DNA of 64,000 nt from Ciona intestinalis. Taxonomy: Eukaryota; Chordata; Ascidiacea; Phlebobranchia; Cionidae. Of this stretch, positions 45,628 to 59,782 are shown piece by piece (the stretch's first letter is position 1; every line of letters starts with the position of its first letter). Position numbers and translations under genes: made by a program. The DNA is taken from NCBI RefSeq assembly GCF_000224145.3, contig NC_020177.2, positions 1,285,536 to 1,349,535 of the forward strand. Direction: 5' to 3'. The notes below the pieces were generated by a model that had not been told where the DNA came from, made no database searches, and saw only the letters and a program-made list of their open reading frames with translations.

Positions 45628-45810
45628 AGGGACACGTTTAGCACATAATGTCCAAATATTCTGATCGTGTTTCAAACAATTAACAACGGTTTTGGGAGTC
45701 GTGAGGATACGGTTTTATAATTTTATAAATGTTTTTTTTTTGTTTACTACCAAATGGCACGAGAAAATAGAATGACAATGTGTCCCATCTTTCCCCATCC
45801 TACTATACAG
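45628..45810 (+). mobile_element. MITE, TAGGGTGGGG family
   Basis: GGAAGGGACACGTTTAGCAC to TTTCCCCATCCTACTATA; the left tip is lost. Confidence 0.7.
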
Positions 45811-45929
45811 ATCGTTGGCCATGTCATTTCTGCGAAGCAGCGCATGCGCACTGTACACCATGCGCACGTGAGTCGGTGAGTGTATTAAAGATCGTATTTT
45901 CCAATCGTGTTTTTACCTCGGTTGAGTAA

Positions 45930-46090
45930 GAGGGATCCCAATAGCACAAATATCCCATATTTCCCAATGGTTGTTTTTACCAATTAACAACGTTCTTTTA
46001 GATTCATTTGAATATACGGTTATATAGTTATAGGTAAATGTTCATTGTTTTGTATCAAATTGGACGATAAAAGAGAACCATACGTGTTTT
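45930..46090 (+). mobile_element. MITE relative, decayed
   Basis: AATAGCACAAATATCCCATA, CAATTAACAACGTTCTTTTA and GTATCAAATTGGACGATAA; both ends are gone. Confidence 0.45.
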
Positions 46091-46921
46091 TAAAATTTGA
46101 GTGAAACTTGTCAGTATTAAATTTTGGAAATTTTAACCCAGTAATTGTCTCGCATTTGTAAAATAGACGTTAATTTTCCTTTGGCCTTAGTAACTCGTTT
46201 TCGTTCCATTGCGCACGGCGCCCTAACCGGCATTTTCGTATTAATATTCAAGAGCAGAGCAGCAGGTTTTAATTCGCTCCTCTGATATAATATACGGTGC
46301 GCTCTAATTTCTAGCATCTCCATAATTGCTCTTTGAGGGCAAAAACGTCAAACGTGGAAACAATAAATATTTTATTCTCTCGACTGTTTATTCTGATTTT
46401 CTGATTTGGCTGGGGCTTCGTTATTTGGAGTAATCTCTAGGCCGAGTTTAAATATTAATAGCTCCAAAGTGTTTCAAATAGCAGTTATTGCGCAGGGTAA
46501 TGAAGTTTTCGCTGGATTTAATAACCCCCCCATTTCCCCAATTGCAATTTTCTATGTGATCTGTTTACCCAAGTCTTTGCTTTTAAAAAAAGAAATTGGA
46601 AACGCGTGTCGCATTGAAAGCTGAACCCTCCACGGCCAATCCGCACATGCTTATTATACCCGCGTTATCTCACCAGTGTATTTTGTTTCTGGTGATCTTC
46701 TCTTATTTTAATTTTTAAAAAACGAGCGAAATTTTAATCGCATTAAATGCAGCTGTATACCGTAATAGCCATAGAATTAAAATACCTGACAAATACTGAA
46801 GAAAGCCTAAGATTCTATGTTAAAAAAAGTTAAATTAATATTACCAAAGTTGTAAGGCAAAGGCATACCTGTAAAAAAATGTTTGAAAAATACGTGGGAA
46901 CAAACACGTAAGGACATATAT

Positions 46922-47085
46922 TACTGTGGGGTAAGATGGGACACCTTTGGCACATATTATACGAATTTCCAAATCGTATTTTAAACAGTTAACAACGGTC
47001 TCTGGGAGTCGTAAGGATACCAATTGGGACGAGAAAATATGATGAAAAGATGTCTTATCTTTACAACCAAACCATACAACATAAA
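46922..47085 (+). mobile_element. MITE, TAGGGTGGGG family, internally deleted
   Basis: ACTGTGGGGTAAGATGGGAC, TTTTAAACAGTTAACAACGG, then a jump to CAATTGGGACGAGAAAATA. Confidence 0.65.
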
Positions 47086-47634
47086 AACACGGGAAGTTAC
47101 TGTAAACGTTGGTACTTATAACATGCTTATGGATAAAACAGAAGTATAGGCGTTACAACCGAGAAACAGTATAATGCAATAGGCCATTTAAGTAAGCAAC
47201 ATTGAAGTTCTTATCCTAAAAAATATATCATACACAAAATCCTTTCGAATTTTTCAAACGGAATAAAAAATCACTAAAAACGGTTTAAATTGTTCGATTT
47301 TACGTTAAATCACATTGATTTATAAATAAAACTACGACGCCCTATAGAAATGAACAAAACGAAAATGGCCTTGTTATGATGCATCAGTGACGGCAGTTGA
47401 GGGGATAAAAAGCCGTAGCGTATGTTTGCTCTGGCTTGATTAACTGCTAATTCAGATGGAATTTTAGCCTATCAGCAGTGCGACTGGATTTTAATATGCT
47501 AAATCTATGGTTTTAAATAAGTAATTTAGTGTTCGTGTAAATAATATACCGGACTTTGTTTAGTAATATATCGTTGTCCACAATGGAACCATGGAAAGAT
47601 CTTTTGTCCTATATACTGAAGAATATACGATTTC

Positions 47635-47850
47635 GAGTCACGACGCTGCTACACCATTGTGGGCGTATATGTGTTTTTAAAAATAATTTATTTTCGGAAA
47701 TTGCTTCAACGTATTGTTAGATTATGGGTTGTCTAAAGTTTTAGTCCCACATTAAAAAACAATTCAAAAGTAATTCGTAAGCAAGCACGATGTAATTAAG
47801 GCTAACCGCGTTTTTTACGCCATGCGAGGATATACAAGTTACATTTATTC
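47635..47850 (+). repeat. SINE copy
   Basis: GACGCTGCTACACCATTGTG, TATGGGTTGTCTAAAGTTTT and GCGAGGATATACAAGTTACA. Confidence 0.6.
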
Positions 47851-48896
47851 AATAACACTGCATCGTTTCTAATAACAATGATGGGTTACATTACAATAAC
47901 ATATATATACGTACTTATAGTCAAGACAAACTATAGTAGCCGTGTTTTAGTCTATTACCCTACTGCACGAAACATCTTTTGAATATCATTTTTAGCATCC
48001 AGACAGTAACTTGGTCCATCACCAGTGTAAAAAAGGTTGCTATCCACTAAGTTACTGTCTGAAACATCTGCTGATCATGAGTTTATTATCGACGTATTGT
48101 TAAACTAAAACATAGTCAAACGCAAAGTCTTAATCGTAACACATTTATTTTAGAATATTATAAAAAACGGTACCATACTTTACCGATGTTTTTTAAAATT
48201 TGTTTGTTTAATTTTGATACTTCCTTCAGCCCATTTGTTTTTGTGTGTGCTTATGCGGTACAATCTAAATTATAATTATTCCCTTAAGAATCGATCGCGT
48301 TTTCATTTTATCAATAATACCCTTAAGGGTCAGCAAGTATGAAACGCAATTAGTGCAAATTGCCCTAATCCTTATTAAAATGTCGAAGTATTATAACGAG
48401 TAATTTAACATAATTAATAGAAGAGACATAGCAGTGCATTTTCAAGTAGAATCAATACTAGCATTACCATCTGGCGATACACGGCCATATATACTCGGCC
48501 CGGCTGCTATAATTTTTCAATAATTCCTGCTCACACGTCGTAATTCGTACTAAACAGATTGCTCTTTGTGATTTTCAATCACTTCCAAATCTTTGCTTAC
48601 TCTTTAAACTAGGAGCGAAGAAAGGAAAAAGGCAATTTGTTCCAGAACCTGGTTAAAACACAGTGCTTATGACGACATAGCTGTAATACTGAAGTGATTG
48701 TTCGGTAAGAAAGAAGTGAACTCAAAGCGGACATTTTACAGTAAGGCTTAGAAAGTCAAGTACAGTATATTTAATAATGCATTCTAAAGCATATTTCATG
48801 GACACTTCATTCATTTTATTATTATAAAAAAATTAATTAGATTTTAATTCATATTTCGTTATTTAGAAAAAAATTAGACGGGTATTTTCCTTGAAG

Positions 48897-51800
48897 ATGA
48901 GTACAGACACATCTAAAGGTGAAGAGTTTGCCGAAAATGCGAAAACGCCTGGCACAAATTTAAATTCAACAATAGAAAGTAGACCAAACGAAGATATCAA
49001 AACAAAACAAGAAAACATTTCAAAATTACCAGTTCAAATGAGCGACCAGGAAAATAGACCTGTTCCAAAATCAGTAAGAAGTCCTGAAGATATGCCTAGT
49101 TTTCCTAACTACGGTTCGCTAGAGTATTTTCCGCCCCCAATAAAAGAAGCCTTGAGAAGTTACTTAGAAAAAATGTACTCGTCTGTATATACTGCACAAG
49201 ACGAGACATCTATTCCTTCGGGGCTATCCCACGACGTAGCACCTCACCCACGTTACGGCCTAAATGGCATGCCAGGCCATGCGGGTTACGGCGTTGGTTT
49301 ACCGTTTGATCTGTCGCATTATTACCCCCCTATTCTACGAAGTGGTGATCGTCAACAATTTGGGGCGCAGCGCTTGGATGTCCACCATTTTGCAAGAAAC
49401 AATCCCGACGAAAAAGTTACAAAAAGTGTTTCTAAGCCTGTTAAACAAGAAACACCCGAAGATGTGCCTAAATTTGATGCTCCGGCTTCACCAACACGGA
49501 TAGTGGGAGCAACGACACCATCTGAAGAAATGGGGCAATCGTCGATTATAACTCCCATTGCTTCTGAACCTACAGAACATCCGACTAGATCTACAAGCCA
49601 CAACTATGTAAGCACTGATACTGTGTCACCATTCACACTCGCAGCAAGCCAAGGAAGTCTACATGCTTTCAAAGAAGATTCTTATCTCCCATTTGCGTTT
49701 TCAATGGAGAAGAAAAACAAAGATTTTGAATTGCCACCAACAAAGTCGCCCGAGAAACCAAAGGAACAAATAAAAACTGCAACTAAACGACCATCTCAAG
49801 ACGTGATTGGAAACGACAGTAAGAAAATAGCAAAAGAGGTGCTATCGTTTTCGCCGCCAAAGCATGCGAGTGTAAGTCCCCCTAAATCACTCAGTGCTTT
49901 GCCACAAAGACCTTTAGAAAACGACTTGCTCATGGCAATGATGATGAGTCAACAAAGCCAACTCCCGTCCACGGCTACCAACGATGCGTCTGCAATCATG
50001 GCTCAATTGTACTCTACATGTTCCGAGGTTGCGAAAGACAATTACTTCAATTGGATGCTGCCTTCCGCAATGCTGATGCTACAGCAGAAAAGAGCAGCAA
50101 TGAGACCGAGTACTCCGGAGGAAAAATATCTTGATAACGGTCCCAGTGACGATGACGACGACGAAGAGTTACTGCTTGATCCGCAACATCCAAAAGATGG
50201 CATCTACAATGAAGAAGTCAACAACATTATCGGCAATCTTAAAAAAGACTCCGCGGGTAACAAAAATCCAGGGCAAGGGACGAATCATTCATCTATGTTG
50301 AAAAGTGAGTTCTTCGGAAGCTCTTTCGACTCCCATCCGGCACTTGAAAGCTTCCGATCTGATGCGGATGCACAGAAGAGGACGGAAGACATGTTGGAAG
50401 CTTACCGTAAAAGTTTTGCGGAACACCGACCAGAACAGCAAGGTATATTAAACACGAAATCATTATAAGACAATCCTTTATAGATTTAACTGACTGGACC
50501 ATAAAAACAATTCTCAACTATTTGCTGGTATATTTATGCTAAATTTATTTATTCAGAAAAGGGAATTTGGGGTGAGGAAACCAACCGTTCATATCGCCAA
50601 CCCTCGAACGAAGATCAAAGCGTTTCGCCTCCGAGTAAGTGGGATTATGAAACTAAACAAAGAATATTTACAGAACTATACAACCGTCACTCTGAAAGAG
50701 CGTTGTTCATTTTTAAAACACGATTTGAAAATATGGGATATTGTAAACTTACACTATCCATCTTATTCCTATCTTCTATATTACGTAAAAGATTTAGATT
50801 TAGGAGGTAAGGTTTGGCTATTTAGACTATTGTGGCTTTACACTTGTGTTCGAGGCTCGACGCTGCCCCTCGAGCAAGACGCTTAACAGCAGATCTCCAC
50901 CAGTGGTTCCTTTTAATTGACAGCTATTCTTAACTCGAGGTGTATGAAGCAGTGTTATAACGACTGTTGTTGCCCCGCAACGGAAGGGTAAATAGGTTAC
51001 ATTCATTCGTTCATTTCCAGGTATTTCACCAACTCAATGTTCTGACTCTGACCTGAAGAAAAAACTTCGTCGCAACCGCACAACGTTTACCACGTTCCAA
51101 CTACATGAGTTGGAGCGAGCGTTTGAACGATCTCACTACCCGGATGTTTACAGCAGAGAAGAGTTGGCAGGAAAAATTAATCTACCAGAAGTTCGGGTTC
51201 AGGTAATTAAAAGCATTTAATTAAGCGACAATTTCACTTGACAGAGGAAGTAGTTTCGTGATCGAAACTAGTCGGGATAAAATATATTTTGTTAAAATAA
51301 GTTCATACTTCACCTTAGGCTCTTTTTATTCCGTTGTTGACGAAATATATTCTAACAAATTTTATATTTTTGACCGATCATCACAGATTACCCTCTATAG
51401 TCTAGCGAAACGGGTGTTTGGGCTAGCAAAAAACAATCCATTATGCATTTGTTTTTTGGAAAAATTGTTACAAGACTGTATTTTGATTTTGTTGATGACG
51501 TAATCGAATTTCGAATGACGTCATCAGAAATCTTGAATATATGAGTAATTTAAGTTTTTATCCAAAATATACATAGAAAGTCTATTACAAATGAGATTCC
51601 TAGTTAGCCTACTACCTAACTATGAGGGAATTTTTAAATTGGTGACGTTAAAACAATCAATTACGTCACTTACAACCAGATGACGTCATATACGATGAAA
51701 GTTTATTTTCGCTAAAATCTTGCCAAAACGATTTATTACGAATATAATCACATTTTAACTGTAAAAACAACATGTGAAAGCAAAAAATTAAATGCGCTTC

Positions 51801-54800
51801 TGCTTTAAAGCGTATTAAGCTAACTTTAAAAACGAGGCACTCCAAACTGCTTAGAATATGGGCACGACCTTTATGGGTTACATAACCCAACAGTAATTCC
51901 ACATCCGAGGCCTTAATTGATATTATCTCATTATTCACACGGTCCCGAAAATGCCAAGCTTACGTCAAACTGCTGAAGATTTATTTAAAATTTATTTAAA
52001 CCTGTCATGCTGTAGAGACGGGACCCGGAATTATTAATATTCCGTTTGTCGGAAGAGATTCCTTTCCCTGGTCTGCTGATACATAATTAAAGCGTCAAGC
52101 CGACAATTAGATACTTTTGTATATACGGTACGGCATGTTTCCTCATATCAATTACTTGTTATTTAAAAAAATAAATGTGTTACCAGAAATCAATGACTTT
52201 TAAAACTGCATTAATTTTAATAAAGCCGATGGCTTAAGTCCATAAAAATAACTGGAAACACTGTTACGTATAATTGCAATTAAGTTGCTTTTTCGTCCCA
52301 GATCTCATGCAGTTATCAATTATACATAAACACCTTCTGAGCCCAGCGTCGCTTAAACGGTTATAAACGCTTAGGGCTTCTAATTAAATTTCCCATTTTA
52401 ACCATGCTATATAGATTGGACCTATGATGTTTCAGTTGTTCTCTCATGATTAATTTATGCCAGACGGGCAAATGCCCTAATCTGTTAATCTTCTTTTACA
52501 AAGAGTTATATAGATTTATTAGCTCAACGAGACGGAAAATTTATTCAGTGAGCAGAAATATCTAAAACCTGCCGGAAAAAAATAAACACTAACTCAACTT
52601 ATTATGGCAAATATTCCGTTTAAGTAACACAAAACAATAATACATTTATCCTTAAGGACAGAACATTTAAAGCGAATTTTGACGATCCAATTTTCTGAAT
52701 TACACTTACTCATATTTTGCAAACATATAAAAAAAACAATAAAAACTATTCGCTAACCGTCTTGAACCACTGCATAGTAGACGATCAAATCGAACGGTGG
52801 TTTTTAAAACACTTTACAAACTTTTTATGAGCATACTATAACATGATTCAACTTTTTCAAAAATTGAAAAGTCAAACGACTTTGTGAACCACTGTGGTAT
52901 AGGCAAACCAAATCAAATCAAATGTCATCGACCCACCTTTGGCTGGCCCATTGGTTAAGATGAATTTCTATAAGTATGACGTAGGCAGCCGCGTAAATGC
53001 CGTATGCCCTTAATTAATTAGTAATTGCTGATTTAATCAATAAATTATTATTCGTGTATGCATATACACAATCGATGCCAAATGTCTAATGCAATGTTTC
53101 AATTAAAAATAAGTAATTGGCAACTCGTATGTTGCGTATGTAAATTATTAAACTGAATTTTAGATCAGAAAATATGGCTTTTAATCAAATTACCCCTTTC
53201 GTTTTCTTTGTGTCTTTTTGTATATTTTTTGATACACAAACAATAAAAACAACACCACATGGCAGACGGAACGTTATAGTTACAAAACATTTTACGTTTA
53301 TTTTTATATCACCAGACTAATTTTAAATTTAAAGATTTTTTTATAAAGAAACACATGATCTATTTCAGGTTTGGTTTCAAAACCGGCGGGCAAAATGGCG
53401 ACGTCAAGAAAAGATTGAATCTGGAAACCATGAACGGGAAATAAGGAATTATAACCAAGCCACAGCATTGAGTAAGCTAACATACATTAACGCAATTGTT
53501 GTGCTGTACAGTATTTGTGCAGTCAAATTAACATGTATAGTAGAATGGGGAACGATGAGACACCTCTTCATTTTATTTTTTGTCCCATTTGGTATGAAAC
53601 AAAAACATTCAAACAATTATATAAAACTGTATCCCGCGAGACTCCCAGCATAGACCGTTGTTAATTGTTTGAAAAACGATCAGGATATTTTGATATTATG
53701 TACTAAAAGTGTCCTGTCTTTCCCCTCAGTGGTGGAATACTGTGGGACAAGATACAGAAGACCATTACACCTAGAACCTATATTTCCATATCGTGATGTT
53801 TTTAAATAATAACGCGCTTTTGAATCCGTTAGAAAGCAGTTGTATATTTTAGGAGAAAAAGAATGAACCATCTTACTTTATTTTGCCATATTAGGGGAAG
53901 ACGGAACACCTTTGGCACAAAATACCCAAATATCCTAATCATGTTTTAAACAATTAACAACGGTCTATGGGAGTCGTAAGAATACAGTTGTAAAATTCTT
54001 TGTTTACTACCAAATGGGACGAGAAATTAGAATAAAAAGGTGTCCTATCTTCCCCCACCCTACTATATATACTCCTGCTGTTCTAAAGTTAACATATGTA
54101 CTGCGCGTGGTAAAAATGAATGTTTAACGACCATCATTTTGCTGATAGCGTCACGTTTCAATTAAAATGATCTTCGTTATCATAAGTAAAGAGAAAATTA
54201 AACTTATTTTAACATTTAGCAACGCTCTTTTAGAGTAGTGAGAAAAAGCTTGTATGTACTTGTGAAACGATATATTGAATATAAAATACCATCTTACCCC
54301 AACCTATTAAATATCTTAGTATTATTTAAAATATAGTTGACTTTCCGGAATAAGACAACGTTTTCTTATTCTAGAGTCGTTATAACACGGGTGTATTGTT
54401 TCATACACCCTGTGCCCGCTTACGAGCTACCACGCATATGTAACTTACTGCTTATTTTTGTATAGGGTTATCCATAAGAACACGCAATAAGTCAAAGTTA
54501 CTTTTTTATCCAAACGTGGCAATAAAACGACTGTTGTTATACCGTGGGTGTACCATTTTGTACACCCCGTGTCCGCTTATGAGTTACCACGCATTTAATT
54601 CTGTTGTTAATTATTTTGAAGGGGTTATTTTCATTTTTCTAGCTGACAATTTATTTAATCCGTCAGGCAAAGTGCGAGCAATAAGTTTATGTCAGCACTT
54701 TATAAATAAAGTTATATAACAGGTGCGACTGTATCTACTAAGCCCAACAACGTTCAACGCAATAATCCTTCACACCAACTCGATCAGCTTATCGCAAGTC

Positions 54801-55267
54801 AATCATCTCCAGCGCGCCACCTACTGCCGACACCTTCTTCTAGTTTCGGCCACACATTGGCAGCATCGAGCCAAGCGTCGAGTGCGTTTTCAATTCCATT
54901 TTTATCCGGAATGCTAACGGGCGGACGGGATCCAGTTTCGTCATTAGATTCTAGTAAAACGACTTCTCCATCCTCGGCCGCTAAATTATCCAGCGACATG
55001 GCTCTGTACAGTAGGTATGCAAGCCAAATGGGGGCGCTACAGCAGTTTTCTACTCCCCCTTTTCATTTGCCCTTGCACCTTCTGGGGGCTAGTCAGGCTA
55101 GGGACTTTCCTCGACCCAATACGGCAAATGAAAAAGAGAGCAACCAATCGAATCCAGATCGTAGTCCGTCCGAAAAATCCTTCAAAAGAGAAACAGCTGA
55201 AGAATTTCGATTCTCTCCGAAGTTTACCGAAACAACCGAAAAAGTTCCAGTTTTGAGTCAGCAGTAA
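48897..55267 (+). CDS. Rx: Retinal homeobox transcription factor Rx
   Basis: Exons 48897-50442, 51021-51202, 53369-53471 and 54723-55267 agree in phase and give about 791 residues. The homeodomain (about 531-590) reads [39 protein letters not shown] then [15 protein letters not shown]. It is a paired-class Q50 homeodomain nearly identical to vertebrate Rx/RAX, with the usual intron after VRVQ. Rx specifies eye and forebrain fates; the Ciona homolog is reported as essential for the larval ocellus. The 515-residue N-terminal exon is low-complexity (Ser/Pro/Lys/Glu, an acidic DDDDDEE near 420) and much longer than in vertebrates. I see no N-terminal octapeptide and no C-terminal OAR motif. The first in-frame ATG is taken as start; the TTG at 48891 is not. 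Confidence 0.94.
50845..51010 (+). repeat. SINE copy next to the Rx homeodomain exon
   Basis: CGAGGCTCGACGCTGCC, GGTGTATGAAGCAGTG and GGTTACATTCATTCGTTCAT; its tail runs straight into the exon 2 acceptor (TTTCCAG). Confidence 0.65.
53538..53732 (-). mobile_element. MITE, TAGGGTGGGG family
   Basis: TAGTAGAATGGGGAACGATG, TTGTCCCATTTGGTATGAAA, TTGTTAATTGTTTGAAAAAC, ending near CTTTCCCCTCAG, in Rx intron 3. Confidence 0.65.
53890..54070 (+). mobile_element. MITE, TAGGGTGGGG family
   Basis: TTAGGGGAAGACGGAACACC to TTCCCCCACCCTACTATATA, in Rx intron 3. Confidence 0.75.
54370..54685 (-). repeat. Two SINE fragments
   Basis: Antisense tails at 54375-54480 (CGTTATAACACGGGTGTATT) and 54510-54680 (ACGACTGTTGTTATACCG, GCTGACAATTTATTTAATCC), just before Rx exon 4. 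Confidence 0.6.
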
Positions 55268-56164
55268 ACAAAACCCTGAATTTAATGTCGTAGTTTGTTG
55301 TCGCTTTTTTCTTTATCGGGCATTTAATTATCATTGTGTGATACGCAGTATTAACTTCGTGCTTATATAGTTATGTTGTGCCGATGCCATCGCATTGTGA
55401 GTTATCGTGTAAAATACAATAGTTCATTTGTAATTTGCAAGTATAAACAAATGATATTTATATAAGTTTGATTATACAATGACATTCGGTGTGGAGTTTT
55501 GAAAGAAACTTGTAAAATAGGTTGTTTTAGGTACTATGGAGAAAAAATTCCCAAACGCGTTTCTTATCCGTTAGGTGGAGCAAACGAGCCTCTACAGTGA
55601 CAAAGCGGTTGAAAAACACGACTGGTTTTTGCATGGCGTATCTGCAACCGCATTTCAAAACATAAACCTCAAACATTGTGAACTTTAAATGTCTACAATA
55701 GCAAATATGGGAACGTTATGTAATAACAAATGAACACATGAGTTAGTTATATGTACATACATACATAATAACGCTAGTGGTTCACAAGCGTTTTATAATC
55801 ACAATATTAACTCAAATTAATAACAGTTCATAACATATTTTTATTCATCTGTTTAAACACAGTAACGAGAACATCAGAATATTTAAAATAATGAAAATAA
55901 GAGATTGAGCAGCAAAACGACAGTCGTTAAAAACACTTCACGGTTAATAACTATACTCGAGGGAAAATGCCGAGTAAAAGCGTGGCTCCTAAACCCACTA
56001 TACAGTATTACAAAGATTTCGCGACCTAATTTCAAAGATTTTGAACTACTGTAGTGGACGATGCAACCAAATCAAAGGGTGACCTACTTTTCGTGTCAAT
56101 CAGGGGTTGAGAAGCACTGTTATACAAACTTGAATAAAACAAACTTGAAACTTATTCCTAACAT

Positions 56165-56310
56165 ATAGTAGAGTGAGGTAAGATGGGACACCTTTAGCAC
56201 ATAATATCCAAATATCCTGATCGTGTTTTAAACAATTAACAACGGCCTATGGAAGTCGTAAGGAAGCGGTGGTATTATTCTTTGGAATTTTACTACCATA
56301 TGGAACGGAA
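56165..56310 (+). mobile_element. MITE, TAGGGTGGGG family, 3'-truncated
   Basis: TAGTAGAGTGAGGTAAGATG, TTTTAAACAATTAACAACGG; stops after TACTACCATATGGAACGG. Confidence 0.65.
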
Positions 56311-58009
56311 AAATGGACAGTCGCAATTTTTTGAACATGAAAATTTCCCTCTTCTTTCTTTAAGTGTTCTTGGCTATCGTTTTCGAATGAATAAAAAAAA
56401 TTATCCCATGTCCAGAGCTTAGTAGTGGCACTTCATAAAAACAAAATCAAGTTTCTCCTTTTAAGAAAAAATTCGAATGCATACGGGATATAAATTATTG
56501 GTATGTAATTGTTTGTTTGCCGCGCCAAAAATCATGGAACCGTTTTGTATGCCTGTTATACAACTTACGACAATAAAAGCCATTGTCCGAATATAATTCT
56601 ACGGACTGCCTTGTAAAAATTGTTGTTATTAAACCATAGATCAGAGTTTTAAGAGGCATAAATTTGCGTCAAGAGCAGAGATGAAAATAAAGCCGTTTAT
56701 CCAGTTGTAAGGCGGCTGCTGGGCACTCAAGTGGTTGGAGAATTTTCGCGCTTGGTCGGCGAACAATAAAAGCGCGCCACATTCAGAGAGTACTAAAGTA
56801 TGACGTCATGCTGATTTTGTTCTTTGCCTTTCCTCTTTCTCTCAGTTCTACGTTCAATTTAGAAAATGTGGGTAAAGGCGTGTCCCTACAGTTCGCGGCG
56901 TTGAGCAGAGCGATTTCTGAACTTGTTTGGCGCAGGAATGACATTTTGTCACTTCAGGAACTAGCGTTTTGTGTATTTAGAGGGGTCGTGTCATTTTATA
57001 GACTAGATAGCTCCATAGACGTGCTTTTTACGAATGTTAGCTTATGTATAAAATGCAAATGCTCTATATTAAAACCTTATTTATACAGAGCACAAACAAA
57101 AGATACAATTCATGCTATTTAAATTCGGGTTTTGTCCCGTGACCAATATTAAATAACAGTTTAGTCCTCTAACGTTGTAATTAGCTATATATATAATAAA
57201 CAGTGACACAAATAACCACATGTGGTCCTATGATGCCCCGGGCAGTAAGAAATAAAGACGCGTTCGTTGATTGCAGTTTTGTTGCTATTTCAGTAAACGA
57301 TATCACAGCAGAAAGTTCAAAACGGTTCACGCTCGCTTATGGTATCGGACTAAAGGGTGTTGCCAGCAATACAGTCTGTAGAAGACATTGAATGCCACAG
57401 ACACTAAGACTTCACAGCTGTTACAGTCATGTTTTAGATTTGCTATTTATTTAAAACGCAAACTTTAAGATCAGACAGAAAATAAATTTTAGAATGCCAA
57501 TATTTATAAGAGTATGTCGGTTAACATTTTAAACTTCTAAACCATTAAACATGTTGTAATTTCTATTTCTTGGGTTACTGGACAAAAACAACAGTTGGTG
57601 TTTAACTGTATTTAACTTGTTTTTCAAAGCTACTATTAGGCCACCATGTCTGCTCTAATTTATGGTGGAACTTTTTTTTATAATTTTCCGCTCTATGCGT
57701 TAAGTTTATATTCATAACTTTTGAGTAACTCACGTTCTATTTAAGTCACACCTACGCACTTACGCCTTTATGACGTCACATAAGAGAAAATCTAGTACTT
57801 GAGTTACGGTCTGGTAAAAAAACAACGTAAAACCCCACCCGGTATTATAAAGCTTTACATAGATTTACTAATTTCCTAAGCTTCTAGCTCGTGCGTGAGA
57901 GGTAACGTTGATGTGACTGGCGACAGCTGAACTAATTAACGAGCCCAAGCTAGTTTTAGATGCTCTCAGTACTCTACCATTGTGTTAATGCTGAATGCAA
58001 AAGTACATG

Positions 58010-58396
58010 AGTTAGAATACAGTTTAAATTAAAAAACTATAACAGTTTGAATAAAAAATGCCACACAAAAGTTTAAATATGAAAAATACTGCAGCTTGAA
58101 TATAGAATAACTACAGTTTAGAATACAGTTTAAATATGAAAAGTATAACAGTTTGATTAAAGAATACCCACAATTTAAAATATATAGTTTAAATATGAAA
58201 AATATTACAGCTTGAAATAAGAATACCTATAGTTTAGAATACAGTTTAAATATGAAAAGTTTAACAGCTTAAATATAGAATAACTACAGTTTAAAATATG
58301 TAGTTTAAATATGAAAAATATTACAGCTTGAAATAAGAATACCTACAGTTTAAAATATATAATTTTAATATGAAAAATAGTACAGCTTGAATAAGG
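58010..58396 (+). repeat. AT-rich minisatellite, 57-59 bp unit
   Basis: About six and a half copies of a unit with AGTTTAAATATGAAAA.., ACAGCTTGAA.. and AGAATA.CTACAG. Starts of successive units at 58127, 58186, 58243, 58302 and about 58361. Confidence 0.85.
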
Positions 58397-58889
58397 TATT
58401 GTAAATAAATGTTACTTTTAGCTAATAAGCATTAGGAAAAATGTATGTGTGTTGTGCGTATGTGAAATTTAAGTAGAAAGGGCATACTCGTAACAAATGT
58501 AAGCCGAGTTAGCGTATCGTGTATCTTTCTAATTAAAAAATGAACAAAGATTTAAAAAATGAACTTTTATGTAAACAGACACGGCAGCTGGCAATAACGA
58601 GGGGCAGATTATATGCTAAAACAAGAAAAAATGTAAAAAAACAATCGTAAAAAATTGCCAGTTATCTGTCGTTAAAAAAATCAAGTTTTAAACTGCAAAG
58701 CAGATACTGCTGTTGTAAAGTAATACGTGCCTGCCCTACCAAAACTTTATACGATAAAAGGTTTAGTTGCTCACTGTTGTGGCCGAGCATATGCATTTTT
58801 AATGCGAGCTGCGTAGGTATCTATAAAATATGCATGGTTTTGCTATACGTAGGCTGTACGCTTATGAAAGAAGGTGGATAAAAGTAAAC

Positions 58890-59035
58890 TTGCAAAAGCC
58901 GCGCTCTTTTCCACACCTTTTATTCATAGCATGTTTTAACAACTGTTGTTTTGCAGTTTATACCCTTCTCTTTCTTTTTTTAAATAACATGATCTTAATT
59001 ACCGTTTGCGAAGAGATAAATAACGTTTATGTGAT
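58890..59035 (+). repeat. Dispersed repeat family 3
   Basis: GCATGTTTTAACAACTGTTG, then TATACCCTTCTCTTTC and GAAGAGATAAATAACG. Confidence 0.55.
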
Positions 59036-59782
59036 GTTATGTGTATTACTCGACGTGTTATTACTTTAATGATGCAATGTAGGAAATCGTTGACGCATTG
59101 GCGCTGTCAGCTGCTTGACTGAGAACGTTTAAAAGATCACGTAATCGCAATAACAGGTCGTTTCAATTGGCCAACTCAATTTACTGTGTATTAAAAACAA
59201 ATGTGTCTGTAGTTAAAGTGCAACATAAAAAATGTACTTATAGGATTAATATAGGCGATTTTAATATTCACGTATAAACTACAACCAAAAATTAGCTTAT
59301 GAACGCAGTTAAAACTATAGCATATCGATCAGTACAAAAAAGGCGGGAACCGTCCTGGAATCCAATTACGTTAACAATTGGAATCGAATACGGCGAAAAC
59401 AAGAAACCAGCCGTTGTAGCAGCTGAAGCATTTCGTTCCCTCGGGGCCTGACTGATGTTATGTAAAAGAGAAAGAATGAGAGGAGTGCTTTTAGAGCAAT
59501 GAGTTGTAAAACGCGCGGCTGCATTCAGTTGAGCTCTGCTCTATAGAACCATTGATCAAATGTATAAGCAGTGTAATTGCAGCTTTAAAAAGGTTTAGCA
59601 GCCACGTTTAGAAGTCAGTTGTAATATCATACCATATTAATTATTTTTTGTTCCTTTTTTGAAATATTCCTGTTAATATTTCATGGGTTGTAGTTATAAT
59701 ATGCTTGTAAGTTGTAAATGCTAACAACTTTTTATACAGGCAGTAATTTGTTTAAGTAGAAAAAGTAACTGAACTAAGCAAG

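Larger units (their letters stand above)
44204..48890. other. Gene-free stretch upstream of Rx
   Basis: No coding exon I can support. It contains several MITE copies and one SINE. The 1.4 kb before the Rx ATG (about 47450-48890) has few repeats and several ATTA or TAAT cores, so it is a plausible Rx control region by position. Confidence 0.5.
55268..59782. other. Gene-free stretch between Rx and the tetraspanin
   Basis: No exon supported. It holds a truncated MITE (56165), a 59-bp minisatellite (58010) and a family-3 repeat (58890). The ORFs at 56808 and 57203 show no domain or splice context. Confidence 0.5.

Noticed and set aside
57203..57391. 62-codon ORF between Rx and the tetraspanin
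   Set aside because: No recognisable motif, no good splice context, and no neighbouring exon.
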